DNA of 64,000 nucleotides from Nucisporomicrobium flavum (GCF_016464385.1 NZ_JADMLH010000016.1:62001-126000), one strand, 5' to 3'. Counted from the stretch's first letter, positions 48,107 through 57,318 are shown. Program-made: numbers and translations. Notes: generated from the letters alone by a model not told the origin.

Positions 48107-49095
48107 GCGGTCGACGATATCGGGGCGGGCGCGGCCGAGGGCAGCCGCAGCAGCCCGGTGGCCACCATGCCCGCGCCGGCGCCGGCCGCGGTCAGCACGG
48201 CGGCGCGCGCCAGCCAGCCCGGGCCGGGGAAGTTCACCACGGCCTGATGGAACACGCCTGCGTCGCCGAGCCCGCCGAAGATCGCCAGGGCGGCGCCGCC
48301 GAGCAGCAGCAGGAACGGCGTACGACCGCGCAGGGTCAGCACTCCGGCGGCGAGGGCGAGCACCGCCGCGCCGATCGCCGGGGCCGTACCCTCCGCGCCG
48401 AGGCTCGCGCGCGTGACCGCGTACCCGAAAGTGATCGTGCCTGCGACCAGCGCGACCGCGCTCACCCAGCGGATCCGGCGGCGGCCGAGGGCGGTGACCG
48501 CCAGGCCCAGGGCGGCCGCGCCCAGCCACCAGCACCAGGCCGCGGGTGGCGGCTCCCACGTCAGCGTTCCGCGTACCTCGATGGTGGTGACGCCCTGCCG
48601 CAGCGGCACGGACCAGTCGCGCAGCTTGTGCGCCCGGGTGGGGTCGGCCTGCGCCTGTGGCGGCAGGCCGGGGGTCAGCCAGTGGGTGCGCTGGTCGTGC
48701 CAGCGCACGCTTCGGTCGGTGGAGATCCGCTGCCACTGCGGGGCAGCGGCCGGATCGGCATTCGACGGTACGGGAGTGTCACCGTCGAGCGTCCGGTTCA
48801 GGTACGCGGCGGGAGAATTGACGTTCTGGTACGTGCCGTCGGACCGCACCTCGAGGTACGGCTCGTTCCGGTAGCCCAGCACCTCGACCGTGCGCCCGGT
48901 GTCGTTGGTGAGCTCTAGCCGCGCGCCCGCCTCCACCGCCCGGACGCTCAGGCCGGGTACGGACATGCTGAGCCCGGTCACCTCAGTGCGGTACGCGGTG
49001 GCGTCGGGGGCGTCGCCACCGTGGGCGGATGCGGGACCGGCCGGCACGACGAGCGCACCGGCCAGCACCGCGGCGAACAGGAACCCGCTTCTCAC
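48103..49095 (-). CDS. Exported membrane protein of a thiol-redox operon
   Basis: A 330-residue protein with an N-terminal signal (FLFAAVLAGALVVPAGPASA) and mature end HGGDAPDATAY, an extracytoplasmic domain of about 170 residues rich in Trp/His (DRSVRWHDQRTHWLTPGLPP), and four to five C-terminal helices. I do not recognise a named family; the His at the mature N-terminus recalls copper-binding CopC-like proteins but the rest differs. The GTG at 49095 overlaps the DsbA-like stop. Confidence 0.78.
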   Translation of the reverse strand: MRSGFLFAAVLAGALVVPAGPASAHGGDAPDATAYRTEVTGLSMSVPGLSVRAVEAGARLELTNDTGRTVEVLGYRNEPYLEVRSDGTYQNVNSPAAYLNRTLDGDTPVPSNADPAAAPQWQRISTDRSVRWHDQRTHWLTPGLPPQAQADPTRAHKLRDWSVPLRQGVTTIEVRGTLTWEPPPAAWCWWLGAAALGLAVTALGRRRIRWVSAVALVAGTITFGYAVTRASLGAEGTAPAIGAAVLALAAGVLTLRGRTPFLLLLGGAALAIFGGLGDAGVFHQAVVNFPGPGWLARAAVLTAAGAGAGMVATGLLRLPSAAPAPISSTA

Positions 49096-49820
49096 GCGCC
49101 GGCCGCTCCGACCGCCGCGCTCAGCGCCTCGGGGGTGGGATTGTCCAGCTTCTTGCCGGCGACCATCACGGTGGGCGTGCCGGTGACCCCGCGCGACGAG
49201 GCGGTGTCGGTGACCTTGGTGGCCCACGCCGTGTACGTCTTGTTCTTGATCGCGTCGGCGAACGCCTGGTCGGTGAGGCCCACGGACGTGCCGAGCTCGA
49301 TCAGTTTGGCGTCGTCGAGGCCCGCGCTGTTCTCCGGCGGCTGGTTGGCGTACAGGACGTCGTGGTACTCGAGGAACTTGCCGCCCTGCGCCGCCGCGGC
49401 CGAGGCCCCGGCCGACCGGGTCGAGTACTCGGTGCTGGAGTAGCGGTCCAGGATCGCGATGGGGTGGTAGCGCACGGTCACCTTGCCGGCGTCGACGAGC
49501 TGGGTGAGCGTGGGGCCGGCCCCCGTCTCGAACTGGTGGCAGGCCGGGCACATGAAGTCCTCGTAGATGTCGATGTTCACGGGTCCGCTGCCGCGGGCGA
49601 ACGCCGTACCGTCATCGACCGCGACGGTCGGCACGGTGAGCTTGCCGCTGGTGTCCTTGTCCCGGCTCGCGGCCGCGGCCCACCCGATGAAACCGGCGAT
49701 GACCAGCACGGCGACGACGCCGATGGTGGTCCAGAGGGTGACCGTACGGCGGCGTTCGCGGGCCAGTTGCTCCTGCACGATCCGCTTCGCCTGCGCGCGT
49801 TCCTTGGTGCCCTTGCTCAC
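49092..49820 (-). CDS. DsbA-family membrane-anchored thioredoxin-like protein
   Basis: A 242-residue thiol oxidoreductase: one N-terminal transmembrane helix (about 27-51), then a DsbA/DsbG fold with active site CPAC (91-94 in YEDFMCPACHQFETG) and the cis-Pro loop TGTPTVMV. It would oxidise or isomerise disulfides outside the membrane. The GTG at 49820 overlaps the MauE-like stop as GTGA; the MauE-like protein may be its redox partner. Confidence 0.92.
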   Translation of the reverse strand: MSKGTKERAQAKRIVQEQLARERRRTVTLWTTIGVVAVLVIAGFIGWAAAASRDKDTSGKLTVPTVAVDDGTAFARGSGPVNIDIYEDFMCPACHQFETGAGPTLTQLVDAGKVTVRYHPIAILDRYSSTEYSTRSAGASAAAAQGGKFLEYHDVLYANQPPENSAGLDDAKLIELGTSVGLTDQAFADAIKNKTYTAWATKVTDTASSRGVTGTPTVMVAGKKLDNPTPEALSAAVGAAGA

Positions 49821-50311
49821 TGGTCGTCCCCCATCAGGATGCCGTCGATCGAAAAGCGGGTGCGCGGTCGCCACAGCAGAATTCCGGCGAGCGCGAGGAA
49901 GCCCAGGTCACGGGCGATGTCCAGGCCGTACGCGGGCTCGGCGCCGGCGCCCAGCGCGCCGCCGGTGCTGAAGCAGCCGCAGTCGATCTGCAGGCCGCGG
50001 ACCCACGCCGAGACGATCCCGGCGATGAAGATCACCAGCAGGGCGGCGGAGATGCCGGCGCTCAGCCGTACGGCCAGGCCCGCGAGGAGCAGCAGCCCGA
50101 GCGCGATCTCCAGGAACGGCTGGGCGGCCCCGATGACCTTGGCCACCTCGTACGGGAAGATCTGGTACGCGTTGACCGCCCGCCCGGAGGCGGCGAGGTC
50201 ACCGACCTTGAGTCCCCCCGCGATCAGCCACACCGCGGCGAGGCCGAGCCGCGCCACGGTGGAGATCCACGGCCACACCTGCGTCGCCCGGGCGGTCTGC
50301 CCGATCTCCAT
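49817..50311 (-). CDS. MauE/DoxX-like membrane protein
   Basis: A 164-residue four-helix membrane protein. It carries the cysteine pair LQIDCGCFSTGG in an extracytoplasmic loop, as in MauE and VKOR-like proteins thought to transfer electrons to thioredoxin-fold partners. Its place as first gene before a DsbA-like gene supports that role. The ATG at 50311 fits the AAGGGGG box better than the GTG two codons earlier. Confidence 0.87.
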   Translation of the reverse strand: MEIGQTARATQVWPWISTVARLGLAAVWLIAGGLKVGDLAASGRAVNAYQIFPYEVAKVIGAAQPFLEIALGLLLLAGLAVRLSAGISAALLVIFIAGIVSAWVRGLQIDCGCFSTGGALGAGAEPAYGLDIARDLGFLALAGILLWRPRTRFSIDGILMGDDQ

Positions 50312-50453
50312 ACCCACGCCCCCTTAGTCGGCGCCCGGCGTCGCCAAGTTCCGTCTTACCGGCTGGGGGTTCCCTGTGTGACGGGTCGAAGGTCCCGACC
50401 GGGGCCGTCAGCCGGCCTGTGCGGCACCGCCCGCGTCCGCGCCGTTCCGGACG

Positions 50454-50990
50454 TCAGCCGGCCTGGGCGGCGGTGACGGCGGCCACCAGCTCCTCCCGGG
50501 CCCGGGCCACCCGGGAACGAATCGTGCCGACCGGAACATCCTCCACCGCGGCGGCTTCCGCGTAGGACAAACCGAGCACTTGGGTCAGCACGAATGCCGT
50601 ACGCCGTTCCTCTCCCAGCCGGCGCAGCAGGTCGGCGGCGCCGAGCCGGTGCGCGGGATCGGGATGCCGCGGCGGGTCGGCCCAGGCCTGCGCGGCGAGC
50701 CGGGCGTCGAGCCGGCGGCGGCGCACCACCGCGCGCAGATGGTCGGCGCAGGTGCGCCGGGCGATGCCGAGCAGCCAGGTGCGCACCGAGGCCCGCGCCT
50801 CGAAGCCGGGCAGCGCCTTGAACGCCCGCAGATACGTCTCCTGCGTCAGGTCGTCGGCGGCGCCCGGGTCGACCAGCGCCGCGGTGAACCGCCAGACCTC
50901 GGCCTGCGTGCCCCGGACCAGGGCGGCCTGCGCGCCGGCGTCGCCGGCCCGGGCCCGTAGCGCCAGCGCGGTGAGGTGGTCGGCTGTCAC
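50454..50990 (-). CDS. ECF-type RNA polymerase sigma factor
   Basis: A 178-residue sigma-70 family protein with only regions 2 and 4. Region 2.2-2.4 is DDLTQETYLRAFKALPGF and TWLLGIARRTCADHLR; region 4.2 is LSYAEAAAVEDVPVGTIRSR. No anti-sigma gene is adjacent. It is divergent from the copper protein gene across 142 bases. The GTG at 50990 starts the homologous region. Confidence 0.93.
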   Translation of the reverse strand: MTADHLTALALRARAGDAGAQAALVRGTQAEVWRFTAALVDPGAADDLTQETYLRAFKALPGFEARASVRTWLLGIARRTCADHLRAVVRRRRLDARLAAQAWADPPRHPDPAHRLGAADLLRRLGEERRTAFVLTQVLGLSYAEAAAVEDVPVGTIRSRVARAREELVAAVTAAQAG

Positions 50991-51132
50991 CCGGCCGATC
51001 GTACGCGGACGAGAAATGTCGCACCCGTGCGGAACTATGGGCGCTGCCCGGACGACCATCCTGCGTCCGCCTGCCGGGCAGCGCGGCGACCGCGTTGCCA
51101 TGACCGTTGAGCCATCGGGGAGCATTGCCCGC

Positions 51133-52785
51133 ATGACCGTTGATCGACGCCGGGGCATGGCCGCCCTCGCCGGGCTGGTGTTCGGGCTGCTCTGCGTGGT
51201 CCTGGGGCCGGCCGGCCCGGCCAGCGCGCACGCCGCCCTCGTGGCCAGCGACCCGGGCAGCAACACGATCGTGCCCGACGCCCCCAACAAGATCACGCTG
51301 ACCTTCAGCGAGTCGGTCCAGCTCATCTCCGGCAAGATCCAGGTGCTGGCACCCGACGGCAGCCGCGCCGACCAGGGCGAGCCGCAGGCCGCGGGCAGCA
51401 CGGTCACCATCCCGCTGCGTTCCGGCGGCGGCCGCGGGACCTACCTGGTCAGCTACCGCGTGGTCTCCGCCGACAGCCACCCGGTCGCCGGCACCCTGAC
51501 CTACTCGGTCGGCGCGCAGTCCACCCCGCCGGGCGAGGACCAGATCGCCGAGTCGGTCGACCCGGTCGTGCGCGCCCTGATCCCGGTCGGCAAATACCTC
51601 GGGTACGCCGGCCTGGTGCTGCTCGTCGGCCCGGTGCTGGTGCTGGCGCTGCTGTGGCCGCACCGGCTGTCCCGGGTGGGGCCGGCCCGGCTGGTGTGGA
51701 CCGGTGTGGGTCTCGTGCTGGGCAGCACCGTCCTGGCGCTGTGGCTGCAGGCCCCGTACACGACCGGCACGGGGCTGTTCGACGTCTCCGGCGGCGACCT
51801 GCGCGACGTGCTGGGCAGCACGTTCGGCGCGGTCATGCTGGTGCGTCTCGGCGTGATCATCGCTGCGGCGTTGCTGCTGCGGCCGCTGCTGACCGGCTCC
51901 GGCGGCGACTCCCGTGCCGACCTCGCGCTGCTCGGCGTCCTCGGCGTGGCGGCGCTGGCCACCTGGCCGCTGACCGGGCACCCCACCGCCTCGCCGGTCG
52001 CCGGGGTCTCCGTCGTGGTCGACGCGATCCACCTGGCGGCGATGTCGGTCTGGCTCGGCGGGCTGGTCATGCTCGTCGGGTTCCTGCTGCGCAGCGCCGA
52101 CGAACGCGAGCTGGGCGCGATCCTGCCCATCTGGTCACGCTGGGCGGCCACCGCGGTGGCGGCGCTCATCCTGGCCGGGACGGTGCAGGCGCTCATCGAG
52201 ATCGCGTCCTTCAAGGGCCTGTACGACAGCACGTACGGGCGGCTGATCCTCGTGAAGGTGGCGCTGGCCGCGACGGTGATCGGCGTGGCCGCGTACTCGC
52301 GGAAGCTGGTGCGCAGCCGCAGCGCCGAGACCAGCCCGGGCACCCTGCGCCGCGTCGTGGCGGCCGAGCTGGCCATCACCGCGGTGGTGCTCGGCGTGAC
52401 GGCCGCGGTGGTGCAGATCGCGCCGCCGCGCACGGCCGAGGCGGCGGAGACCGCGCAGACCAGCACCACGATCACGCAGACGATCTCCGACGACGCGATC
52501 AGCCTGCAGGTCGACGTGTTCCCGGCGACCGTGGGCAACAATTCGCTGCACCTGTACGCGTACACGCGCGACAACAAGCCGCTGCCGGTCGTCGAGTGGA
52601 CCGCCACGGCGGCGCTGCCCGCCAAGGGCATCGAGCCGATCGAGGTGCCGCTGCTGCGCATCACGGACTTCCACGCGGTCGGCGACATCGCGCTGCCGGC
52701 GGCGGGGGAGTGGACGTTCAAGTTCACCGTACGCACCAGCGACATCGACCAGTCCACGCTGACGATGAAGGCGACCATCTCGTAA
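51133..52785 (+). CDS. CopC-CopD fusion copper protein
   Basis: A 550-residue membrane protein. A signal peptide (to ASA, about residue 31) releases a CopC domain whose mature N-terminus HAALVASDPG offers the copper-binding His. Eight helices of a CopD domain follow (from PVGKYLGYAGLVLL; conserved HPTASPVAG and DAIHLAAMSVWLGGL), and a YtkA-like C-terminal beta domain. It resembles YcnJ-type copper importers. The ATG at 51133 has GGGGAG about ten bases upstream. A strong terminator follows. Confidence 0.93.
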   Translation: MTVDRRRGMAALAGLVFGLLCVVLGPAGPASAHAALVASDPGSNTIVPDAPNKITLTFSESVQLISGKIQVLAPDGSRADQGEPQAAGSTVTIPLRSGGGRGTYLVSYRVVSADSHPVAGTLTYSVGAQSTPPGEDQIAESVDPVVRALIPVGKYLGYAGLVLLVGPVLVLALLWPHRLSRVGPARLVWTGVGLVLGSTVLALWLQAPYTTGTGLFDVSGGDLRDVLGSTFGAVMLVRLGVIIAAALLLRPLLTGSGGDSRADLALLGVLGVAALATWPLTGHPTASPVAGVSVVVDAIHLAAMSVWLGGLVMLVGFLLRSADERELGAILPIWSRWAATAVAALILAGTVQALIEIASFKGLYDSTYGRLILVKVALAATVIGVAAYSRKLVRSRSAETSPGTLRRVVAAELAITAVVLGVTAAVVQIAPPRTAEAAETAQTSTTITQTISDDAISLQVDVFPATVGNNSLHLYAYTRDNKPLPVVEWTATAALPAKGIEPIEVPLLRITDFHAVGDIALPAAGEWTFKFTVRTSDIDQSTLTMKATIS

Positions 52786-52801
52786 CCGCCCCCTTTCCGA
52801 T

Positions 52802-52838
52802 GAGGCCCGCGCTCGTGGAGCGCGGGCCTCTGTTTTTG
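52802..52838 (+). terminator. Rho-independent terminator of the copCD gene
   Basis: A perfect 13-base stem, GAGGCCCGCGCTC (52802-52814) and GAGCGCGGGCCTC (52818-52830), with loop GTG and a T tract (TGTTTTTG). Confidence 0.92.
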
Positions 52839-52856
52839 CTCGTCAGCGGCGCATCT

Positions 52857-52912
52857 CATGCTTATAGGGTCTAAGTAACCGTTTATCCATTTTGGTGTTA
52901 TTTGGGTCTGTA
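52857..52912 (+). promoter_or_regulatory. AT-rich promoter region of the Pro/Ala-rich protein gene
   Basis: About 55 bases of sharply lower GC (with CTTATAGGGT, AACCGTTTATCC, GTGTTATTTGGG) lie between the terminator and the gene start at 52951. It stands out from the surrounding high-GC sequence and is the likely promoter; -10/-35 elements cannot be fixed with confidence. Confidence 0.4.
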
Positions 52913-52950
52913 TGGTCTGCGCAGTACGCACCGAGAAGGGGGAGATCGAG

Positions 52951-55900
52951 ATGCGGGTGCTCCGCACGATCCTCGGCATGCTGTTGCTGACCGCCGGGCT
53001 GCCGGCACTGCTCGCCGGGGGTGCCTTCTGGGCCGCCATGCAGCACCGTGACGCGGGCGGCGCCTTCAGCGGCACCATGCAGCGGGTGGCGACCTCCGGC
53101 TACGCCGTGGTCGTCGACGACGTGGACGAGCTGCTGCGCAAGGACGCCCCGTTCGCCCGCGTCGGCGACACGCGGCTGCGCATCACGGCCACCTCGGGCG
53201 ACGCCCCGGCCTTCGTGGGCCTCGCACCCCGCGACCGCGCCGACGCGTACCTCGCCGACATCCCGCGCATCTCCGTCTCGGCGATCGACCTGGGCACGGG
53301 CGCGCTGCCGGTGACCAGCAAGCTCGTACCGGGCACCCGCGCCCCCGAGCAGATCCCCAACCGGGAACGCTTCTGGCTCGCCGCGGGCGTCGGCTCGGTC
53401 GACTGGAACCCGACCATGCTGCGCGACACCCGCTACAGCCTCATCATCATGAACCCGGCGGCGCAGCCGGGCGTACGCCTCGAGTCGACGGCCGCCGTCC
53501 GCCCCGGCTGGCTCAACCAGGCCACCTGGGCGCTGCTCATCGGCGGCACCCTCCTCGTGATGCTCGGCATGATCATCCTCGGCTGGCCGGCCCGCCGCCG
53601 CGAGGTCGTCTACGTCGTGGAACCCAGCCAGGTCCCCGACCTGATGCAGGCCATCGGCGCCCCGCTCCCGCTGAGCCGCGTCGGCGGAGGCCGCCACTCG
53701 GCCACCCACCGCCCCCGTACGCTCGCCGATTGCCAACCCCGAAGCCGCCCGCCGGCGCTGACGTGGCCGCCCGCGAGCAAGACCGGCAACCCTTCGGAGC
53801 GGGGCGCGGCCATCCCGATGCCCGCGACTGCTTCCGCCGCTGCTCCTGCGCCTGCTGCTCCTTCTTTGGCTACCGCCTCGGCCGCCGCTTCTGGTTCTGC
53901 CGCTTCTGGTTCTCCGGCTCCTGGTTCTCTCGCTTCTGGTCCTCCGGCTTCCGTTTCTCAGGCTTCCCTTTCTCAGGACGCGGCCGCGCCGGCTCCGGGT
54001 GCGCCGCTCGGCCTCATCACGCCGCGCAACACTCCGGCCCCTGACGCTTCGCCGTCGGAGCCGCACGGCGCCCGTACGCCGGCCCGCCGCCGTCCCGCCG
54101 GGCCGCAGCCCACCGACCCGCCGATCTTCCAGGCGTCGGCGGTCGGCGCCTGGGTGGCGGAGACCGCTGCGGCCCGCGCTCGCGAGACTGAAGTACGCGC
54201 GGCTGCTGCGTTGAACGCTTCCCGCAAGGGCGGGGGAGAGCAGGCGGCGACCTCCCGGGCGGCCGCGACCCAGGCTGCCGGCGCGGCTTCGAGCGAGCCT
54301 GTTCCTGCCAGGACTCCGGGCGCTTCCGCCCCTGAGGCTCCGGCCGCTCCTGTGGCTCCGGCCGGGGCGGCGGGCGGTTCGGGTACGGCCTCTTCCGCGG
54401 CTTCTCCGGTGCGGCCGACCGAGTCGGTGCCGGACGGTTATGACGTTGTCGTGGTGGGACTGTCGGTGCCGAAGGGCGCGGAGCCCGGAGCGCCGGCTTT
54501 CGTACCGCCGGCCTCGGCGCCCGCGGCCGCGGTTACGGACAAGCCGACTGCCGAACCGGCGGCGGCGGGCAGGACCGAGGCGACGAAGCCGACTGCCGCC
54601 CGCGTTCCGGCTGAGCCGGCCACGGTGGACAGGCCCGAGGCGACGAAGCCGACTGCGGCGAAGGTCGAGTCGAAGGACCCGGCCGAGCCCGCGGTGGATT
54701 CGCTCCCGGCGAAGCAGGGCACCGACACTTCGCGGCAGCCGGCGGTGACTCCGTTGGCGCCGTCCGCGACGAAGCCGGTACGCCCGGCGAAGGCTGCCCC
54801 ACGAAACGCGCTGTTCGGCGGCCCGCCGACGAACGCGTGGGCAGCGACCGGCCTCACCCGCGCCGACTCCGGCCGCGTGGGCGCCGCCGCCGACGCCCCG
54901 AAGCCACCCACCCCGCCGACGGCTCCCGAGAGGAAGCCGTCCACCGCCCCGGCGCCGCAGTCGTCCACCCCGGCCGCAGCCAAGTCGCCGGCTGCCCCGG
55001 CCCCGGCAGCGAGCCCGGCCCCGGCAGCGAGCCCAGCCCCGGCAGCGAGCCCAGCCCCGGCTCCGGCTGCGGCCAAGCCGTCGGCTGCGGCCAAGCCGTC
55101 GGCTGCGTCCATCCCGCCCGCCGCGAAACCGTCGATCCCGTCGACCGCTCCGATCGCGAAGCCGTCCGTTCCGCCGGCCCCGCCGGCAGCGAAGCCGTCG
55201 ACCGACCCCGCCGCCGCCCCGAAGCCGCCGCAGCACGACGCGGCCGGGACGCCGGTCAAGCCGGTTCAGCCGACGGAGGCCTTGCCTGCGGCCAAGGCGG
55301 AAGTCCGGCCGGCACCCGGCGACGGGGGGACGGCGGCTGCGCCGGCCAAGGGTGACACCGCGCCGACGCCTGCCAAGCCGGTCTCTCCCGCCCCGGTTCC
55401 CTCGGCACCGGTTCCGGCCCCGAGTTCTCCCTCGGCGCCGAGTTCGCCGGCTCCTGCTCGTCCGGCCGTACCTGCGCCGTCGCGGCCGACCGAACCGGCT
55501 CGGGAGCCGGTGCCGGCGGGCTCGGCCAAGGGGGAGAGCGCCAGGCAGGCCTCGCCGGCTCAGGGTCAGGGACACGGCGAGAAGGTCGCGGACGGGTCGG
55601 AGGCTCGGATCGCCGGGCAGCGTACCGAGCAGCGCAGCCCCAGTGCTCCGCTCGCTCCGGTACGGGCAGACCAGGGCAAGACGACGCCCAGCCAGAAGCT
55701 TGCTGAGCAGCTGAAGAAGCAGCCCGAGCAGCCTCAGGTCACCGACCAGCACAAAGCCGGTGCCCAGCACGACCCAGCCGCCCAGCCGAAGGCGGCAGAG
55801 CAGCCCGCGGAGCAGGCCAAGCCCACGGGGCAGGCCAAGGTGGCCGAGCGGCCTGCGGAGGTCGCGCAGGTGCAGGTCGCTGAGGGTGCCAAGCCGGCGG

Positions 55901-56103
55901 ACCGGCCGAAGGCGGCTGCGCCGAAGAAGGGGCTTCTCGGCAGCTACAAGGACGAGGTCGCCGAGTTGCTCAGCGGCGGGAAGGCGAAGCGGCGGCGGAA
56001 TGTCACCGCTTCCGGGTTGCCCGCTCCCGATCCGGAGATGCAGGAGCCTCCGATCAAGCTGACCCGGCCGCCTCGCCGCAGCCGGGGGACAGGCAAGGAC
56101 TGA
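52951..56103 (+). CDS. Large membrane protein with Pro/Ala/Lys-rich disordered tail
   Basis: A 1050-residue protein of unknown function. An N-terminal helix (VLRTILGMLLLTAGLPALL), an extracytoplasmic domain of about 150 residues and a second helix (WALLIGGTLLVMLGMIILGW, near 190-212) are followed by more than 800 low-complexity residues with repeats such as SPAPAASPAPAASPAPA and KPSAAAKPSA, ending in a basic segment. The N-terminal part looks folded and conserved; the tail is probably intracellular and disordered. The ATG at 52951 has GGGGGAG before it. Codon use changes inside the tail (see findings). Confidence 0.82.
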   Translation: MRVLRTILGMLLLTAGLPALLAGGAFWAAMQHRDAGGAFSGTMQRVATSGYAVVVDDVDELLRKDAPFARVGDTRLRITATSGDAPAFVGLAPRDRADAYLADIPRISVSAIDLGTGALPVTSKLVPGTRAPEQIPNRERFWLAAGVGSVDWNPTMLRDTRYSLIIMNPAAQPGVRLESTAAVRPGWLNQATWALLIGGTLLVMLGMIILGWPARRREVVYVVEPSQVPDLMQAIGAPLPLSRVGGGRHSATHRPRTLADCQPRSRPPALTWPPASKTGNPSERGAAIPMPATASAAAPAPAAPSLATASAAASGSAASGSPAPGSLASGPPASVSQASLSQDAAAPAPGAPLGLITPRNTPAPDASPSEPHGARTPARRRPAGPQPTDPPIFQASAVGAWVAETAAARARETEVRAAAALNASRKGGGEQAATSRAAATQAAGAASSEPVPARTPGASAPEAPAAPVAPAGAAGGSGTASSAASPVRPTESVPDGYDVVVVGLSVPKGAEPGAPAFVPPASAPAAAVTDKPTAEPAAAGRTEATKPTAARVPAEPATVDRPEATKPTAAKVESKDPAEPAVDSLPAKQGTDTSRQPAVTPLAPSATKPVRPAKAAPRNALFGGPPTNAWAATGLTRADSGRVGAAADAPKPPTPPTAPERKPSTAPAPQSSTPAAAKSPAAPAPAASPAPAASPAPAASPAPAPAAAKPSAAAKPSAASIPPAAKPSIPSTAPIAKPSVPPAPPAAKPSTDPAAAPKPPQHDAAGTPVKPVQPTEALPAAKAEVRPAPGDGGTAAAPAKGDTAPTPAKPVSPAPVPSAPVPAPSSPSAPSSPAPARPAVPAPSRPTEPAREPVPAGSAKGESARQASPAQGQGHGEKVADGSEARIAGQRTEQRSPSAPLAPVRADQGKTTPSQKLAEQLKKQPEQPQVTDQHKAGAQHDPAAQPKAAEQPAEQAKPTGQAKVAERPAEVAQVQVAEGAKPADRPKAAAPKKGLLGSYKDEVAELLSGGKAKRRRNVTASGLPAPDPEMQEPPIKLTRPPRRSRGTGKD

Positions 56104-56118
56104 CCTGACGACATAGAG

Positions 56119-56148
56119 GAAGCCCCGGGCGTAGTCGCCCGGGGCTTC
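56119..56148. terminator. Terminator after the Pro/Ala-rich protein gene
   Basis: GAAGCCCCGGGCG (56119-56131) pairs perfectly with CGCCCGGGGCTTC (56136-56148) over a four-base loop, followed by TGTCTT. Confidence 0.85.
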
Positions 56149-56177
56149 TGTCTTGACGCGATGAAACAGGGGAGCCG

Positions 56178-56214
56178 AAAGGGCCCTCCGCGCTGCCGAC
56201 GCGGAGGGCCCTTT
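56178..56214. terminator. Second strong hairpin upstream of orn
   Basis: AAAGGGCCCTCCGCG (56178-56192) pairs perfectly with CGCGGAGGGCCCTTT (56200-56214), seven-base loop. The A and T ends allow termination on either strand. With the preceding hairpin it forms a tandem insulator. Confidence 0.75.
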
Positions 56215-56401
56215 ACCGGGGGAACGGAGTAACCGAAGGGGGGCTTCGTCCGTTAAGCACAGTTTAGCGCCTCGACGGGCGAAGTGGGTAGTCCTGGGGC
56301 TAATACGGACAATCTAGGGTGAATAAGCGTTCGGGTCCCGAACAGGTGGGTACGGTGCCACGTGGCCGCGCATGCCGCCCTGTACCGCGTAGGCTGATCG
56401 C
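56215..56401 (+). promoter_or_regulatory. orn promoter region with a palindrome
   Basis: No gene is present. GTTCGGGTCCCGAAC (56329-56343) is a perfect palindrome around a central T, 59 bases before orn, and CGAAG/CTTCG around a G run near 56239 can also pair. Promoter elements are uncertain. Confidence 0.35.
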
Positions 56402-56992
56402 GTGGCGGATCTTCTGGTATGGATCGACTGTGAGATGACCGGGCTCGACCTCGGCAAGGATGCCCTGATCGAGGTGGCGGCCCTCGTCACCGACCCGAAC
56501 CTGAACGTGCTGGGCGACGGCATCGACCTCGTCATCCACGCCGACGATGCCGCGCTCGACGCGATGCCCGACGTGGTCCGTGAGATGCACGCGAAGTCCG
56601 GCCTCACGGACGAGGTACGCCGCTCCACGGTCACGATGGCCGAGGCGGAGGAGGCCGTCCTCGCGTACGTGAAGCAGTTCGTGACCAGCCCGCGCACCGC
56701 CCCCCTGTGCGGGAACTCGATCGCGACCGACCGCGGTTTCCTGGCCCGCGACATGCCGGCGCTCGACGGCTTCCTGCACTACCGCATGATCGACGTCTCG
56801 TCGATCAAGGAGCTGGCCCGCCGGTGGTATCCGCGCGTGTACTTCGGCCAGCCGCAGAAGGGCCTGGCGCACCGGGCGCTCGCGGACATCCGGGAGAGCA
56901 TCCGGGAGCTCGAGTACTACCGCCGCACGATCTTCGTCCCGCTGCCCGGCCCGGACGTCGACCAGGCCCGAGCCATCGCCGCGGAGCTGTAA
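56402..56992 (+). CDS. orn: Oligoribonuclease
   Basis: A 3'-5' exonuclease that finishes RNA turnover by cleaving di- to pentanucleotides, including pGpG from c-di-GMP. The 196-residue protein has the DEDDh site: D9 and E11 ([13 protein letters not shown]), the Asp in [15 protein letters not shown], and the His/Asp in [14 protein letters not shown]. The GTG at 56402 starts the protein. The orn-tRNA-His order is also found in M. tuberculosis. Confidence 0.97.
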   Translation: MADLLVWIDCEMTGLDLGKDALIEVAALVTDPNLNVLGDGIDLVIHADDAALDAMPDVVREMHAKSGLTDEVRRSTVTMAEAEEAVLAYVKQFVTSPRTAPLCGNSIATDRGFLARDMPALDGFLHYRMIDVSSIKELARRWYPRVYFGQPQKGLAHRALADIRESIRELEYYRRTIFVPLPGPDVDQARAIAAEL

Positions 56993-57210
56993 CCCGCGCC
57001 GCCCCCGCCCGGCAACAACTGAGCCGCCGCGCCGACCCGGGCCGAGCCGAGCCGCGCCGCGCCGACCCGAGCCGGGCCGGGCCCGAGGCCGTGCTGCTCG
57101 GGGCCGGGGGCGACCGCGGCACGCCGGGCGGTAACCCGGTCGACGGCCGGGCGGGGGATCCGGCTATGCTTGTCCGGCGCACGCTGCGGGGGCTTCCTCG
57201 CCGGCGGCAT

Positions 57211-57287
57211 GGTGGTCGTAGCTCAGCTGGTAGAGCACCGGGTTGTGGTCCCGGGGGTCGCGGGTTCAAGTCCCGTCGATCACCCCA
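57211..57287 (+). tRNA. tRNA-His (anticodon GTG)
   Basis: Complete cloverleaf with the histidine-specific extra G at position -1 (57211) facing discriminator C, acceptor GTGGTCG/CGATCAC, anticodon loop TTGTGGT, T arm GGGTTCAAGTCCC and an encoded CCA (57285-57287). A terminator follows three bases later. Confidence 0.97.
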
Positions 57288-57289
57288 AG

Positions 57290-57318
57290 AAAAGCCCGCT
57301 CCTAGGAGCGGGCTTTTT
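57290..57318 (+). terminator. Terminator of tRNA-His
   Basis: AAAAGCCCGCTC and GAGCGGGCTTTT form a perfect 12-base stem with loop CTAG and a final T tract. Confidence 0.92.

Noticed and set aside
52843-55770. Very long frame antisense to the Pro/Ala-rich protein gene
   Set aside because: It consists mostly of Arg/Gly repeats complementary to the Pro/Ala codons; no start signal, and the sense gene has signal/membrane features and a ribosome-binding site.
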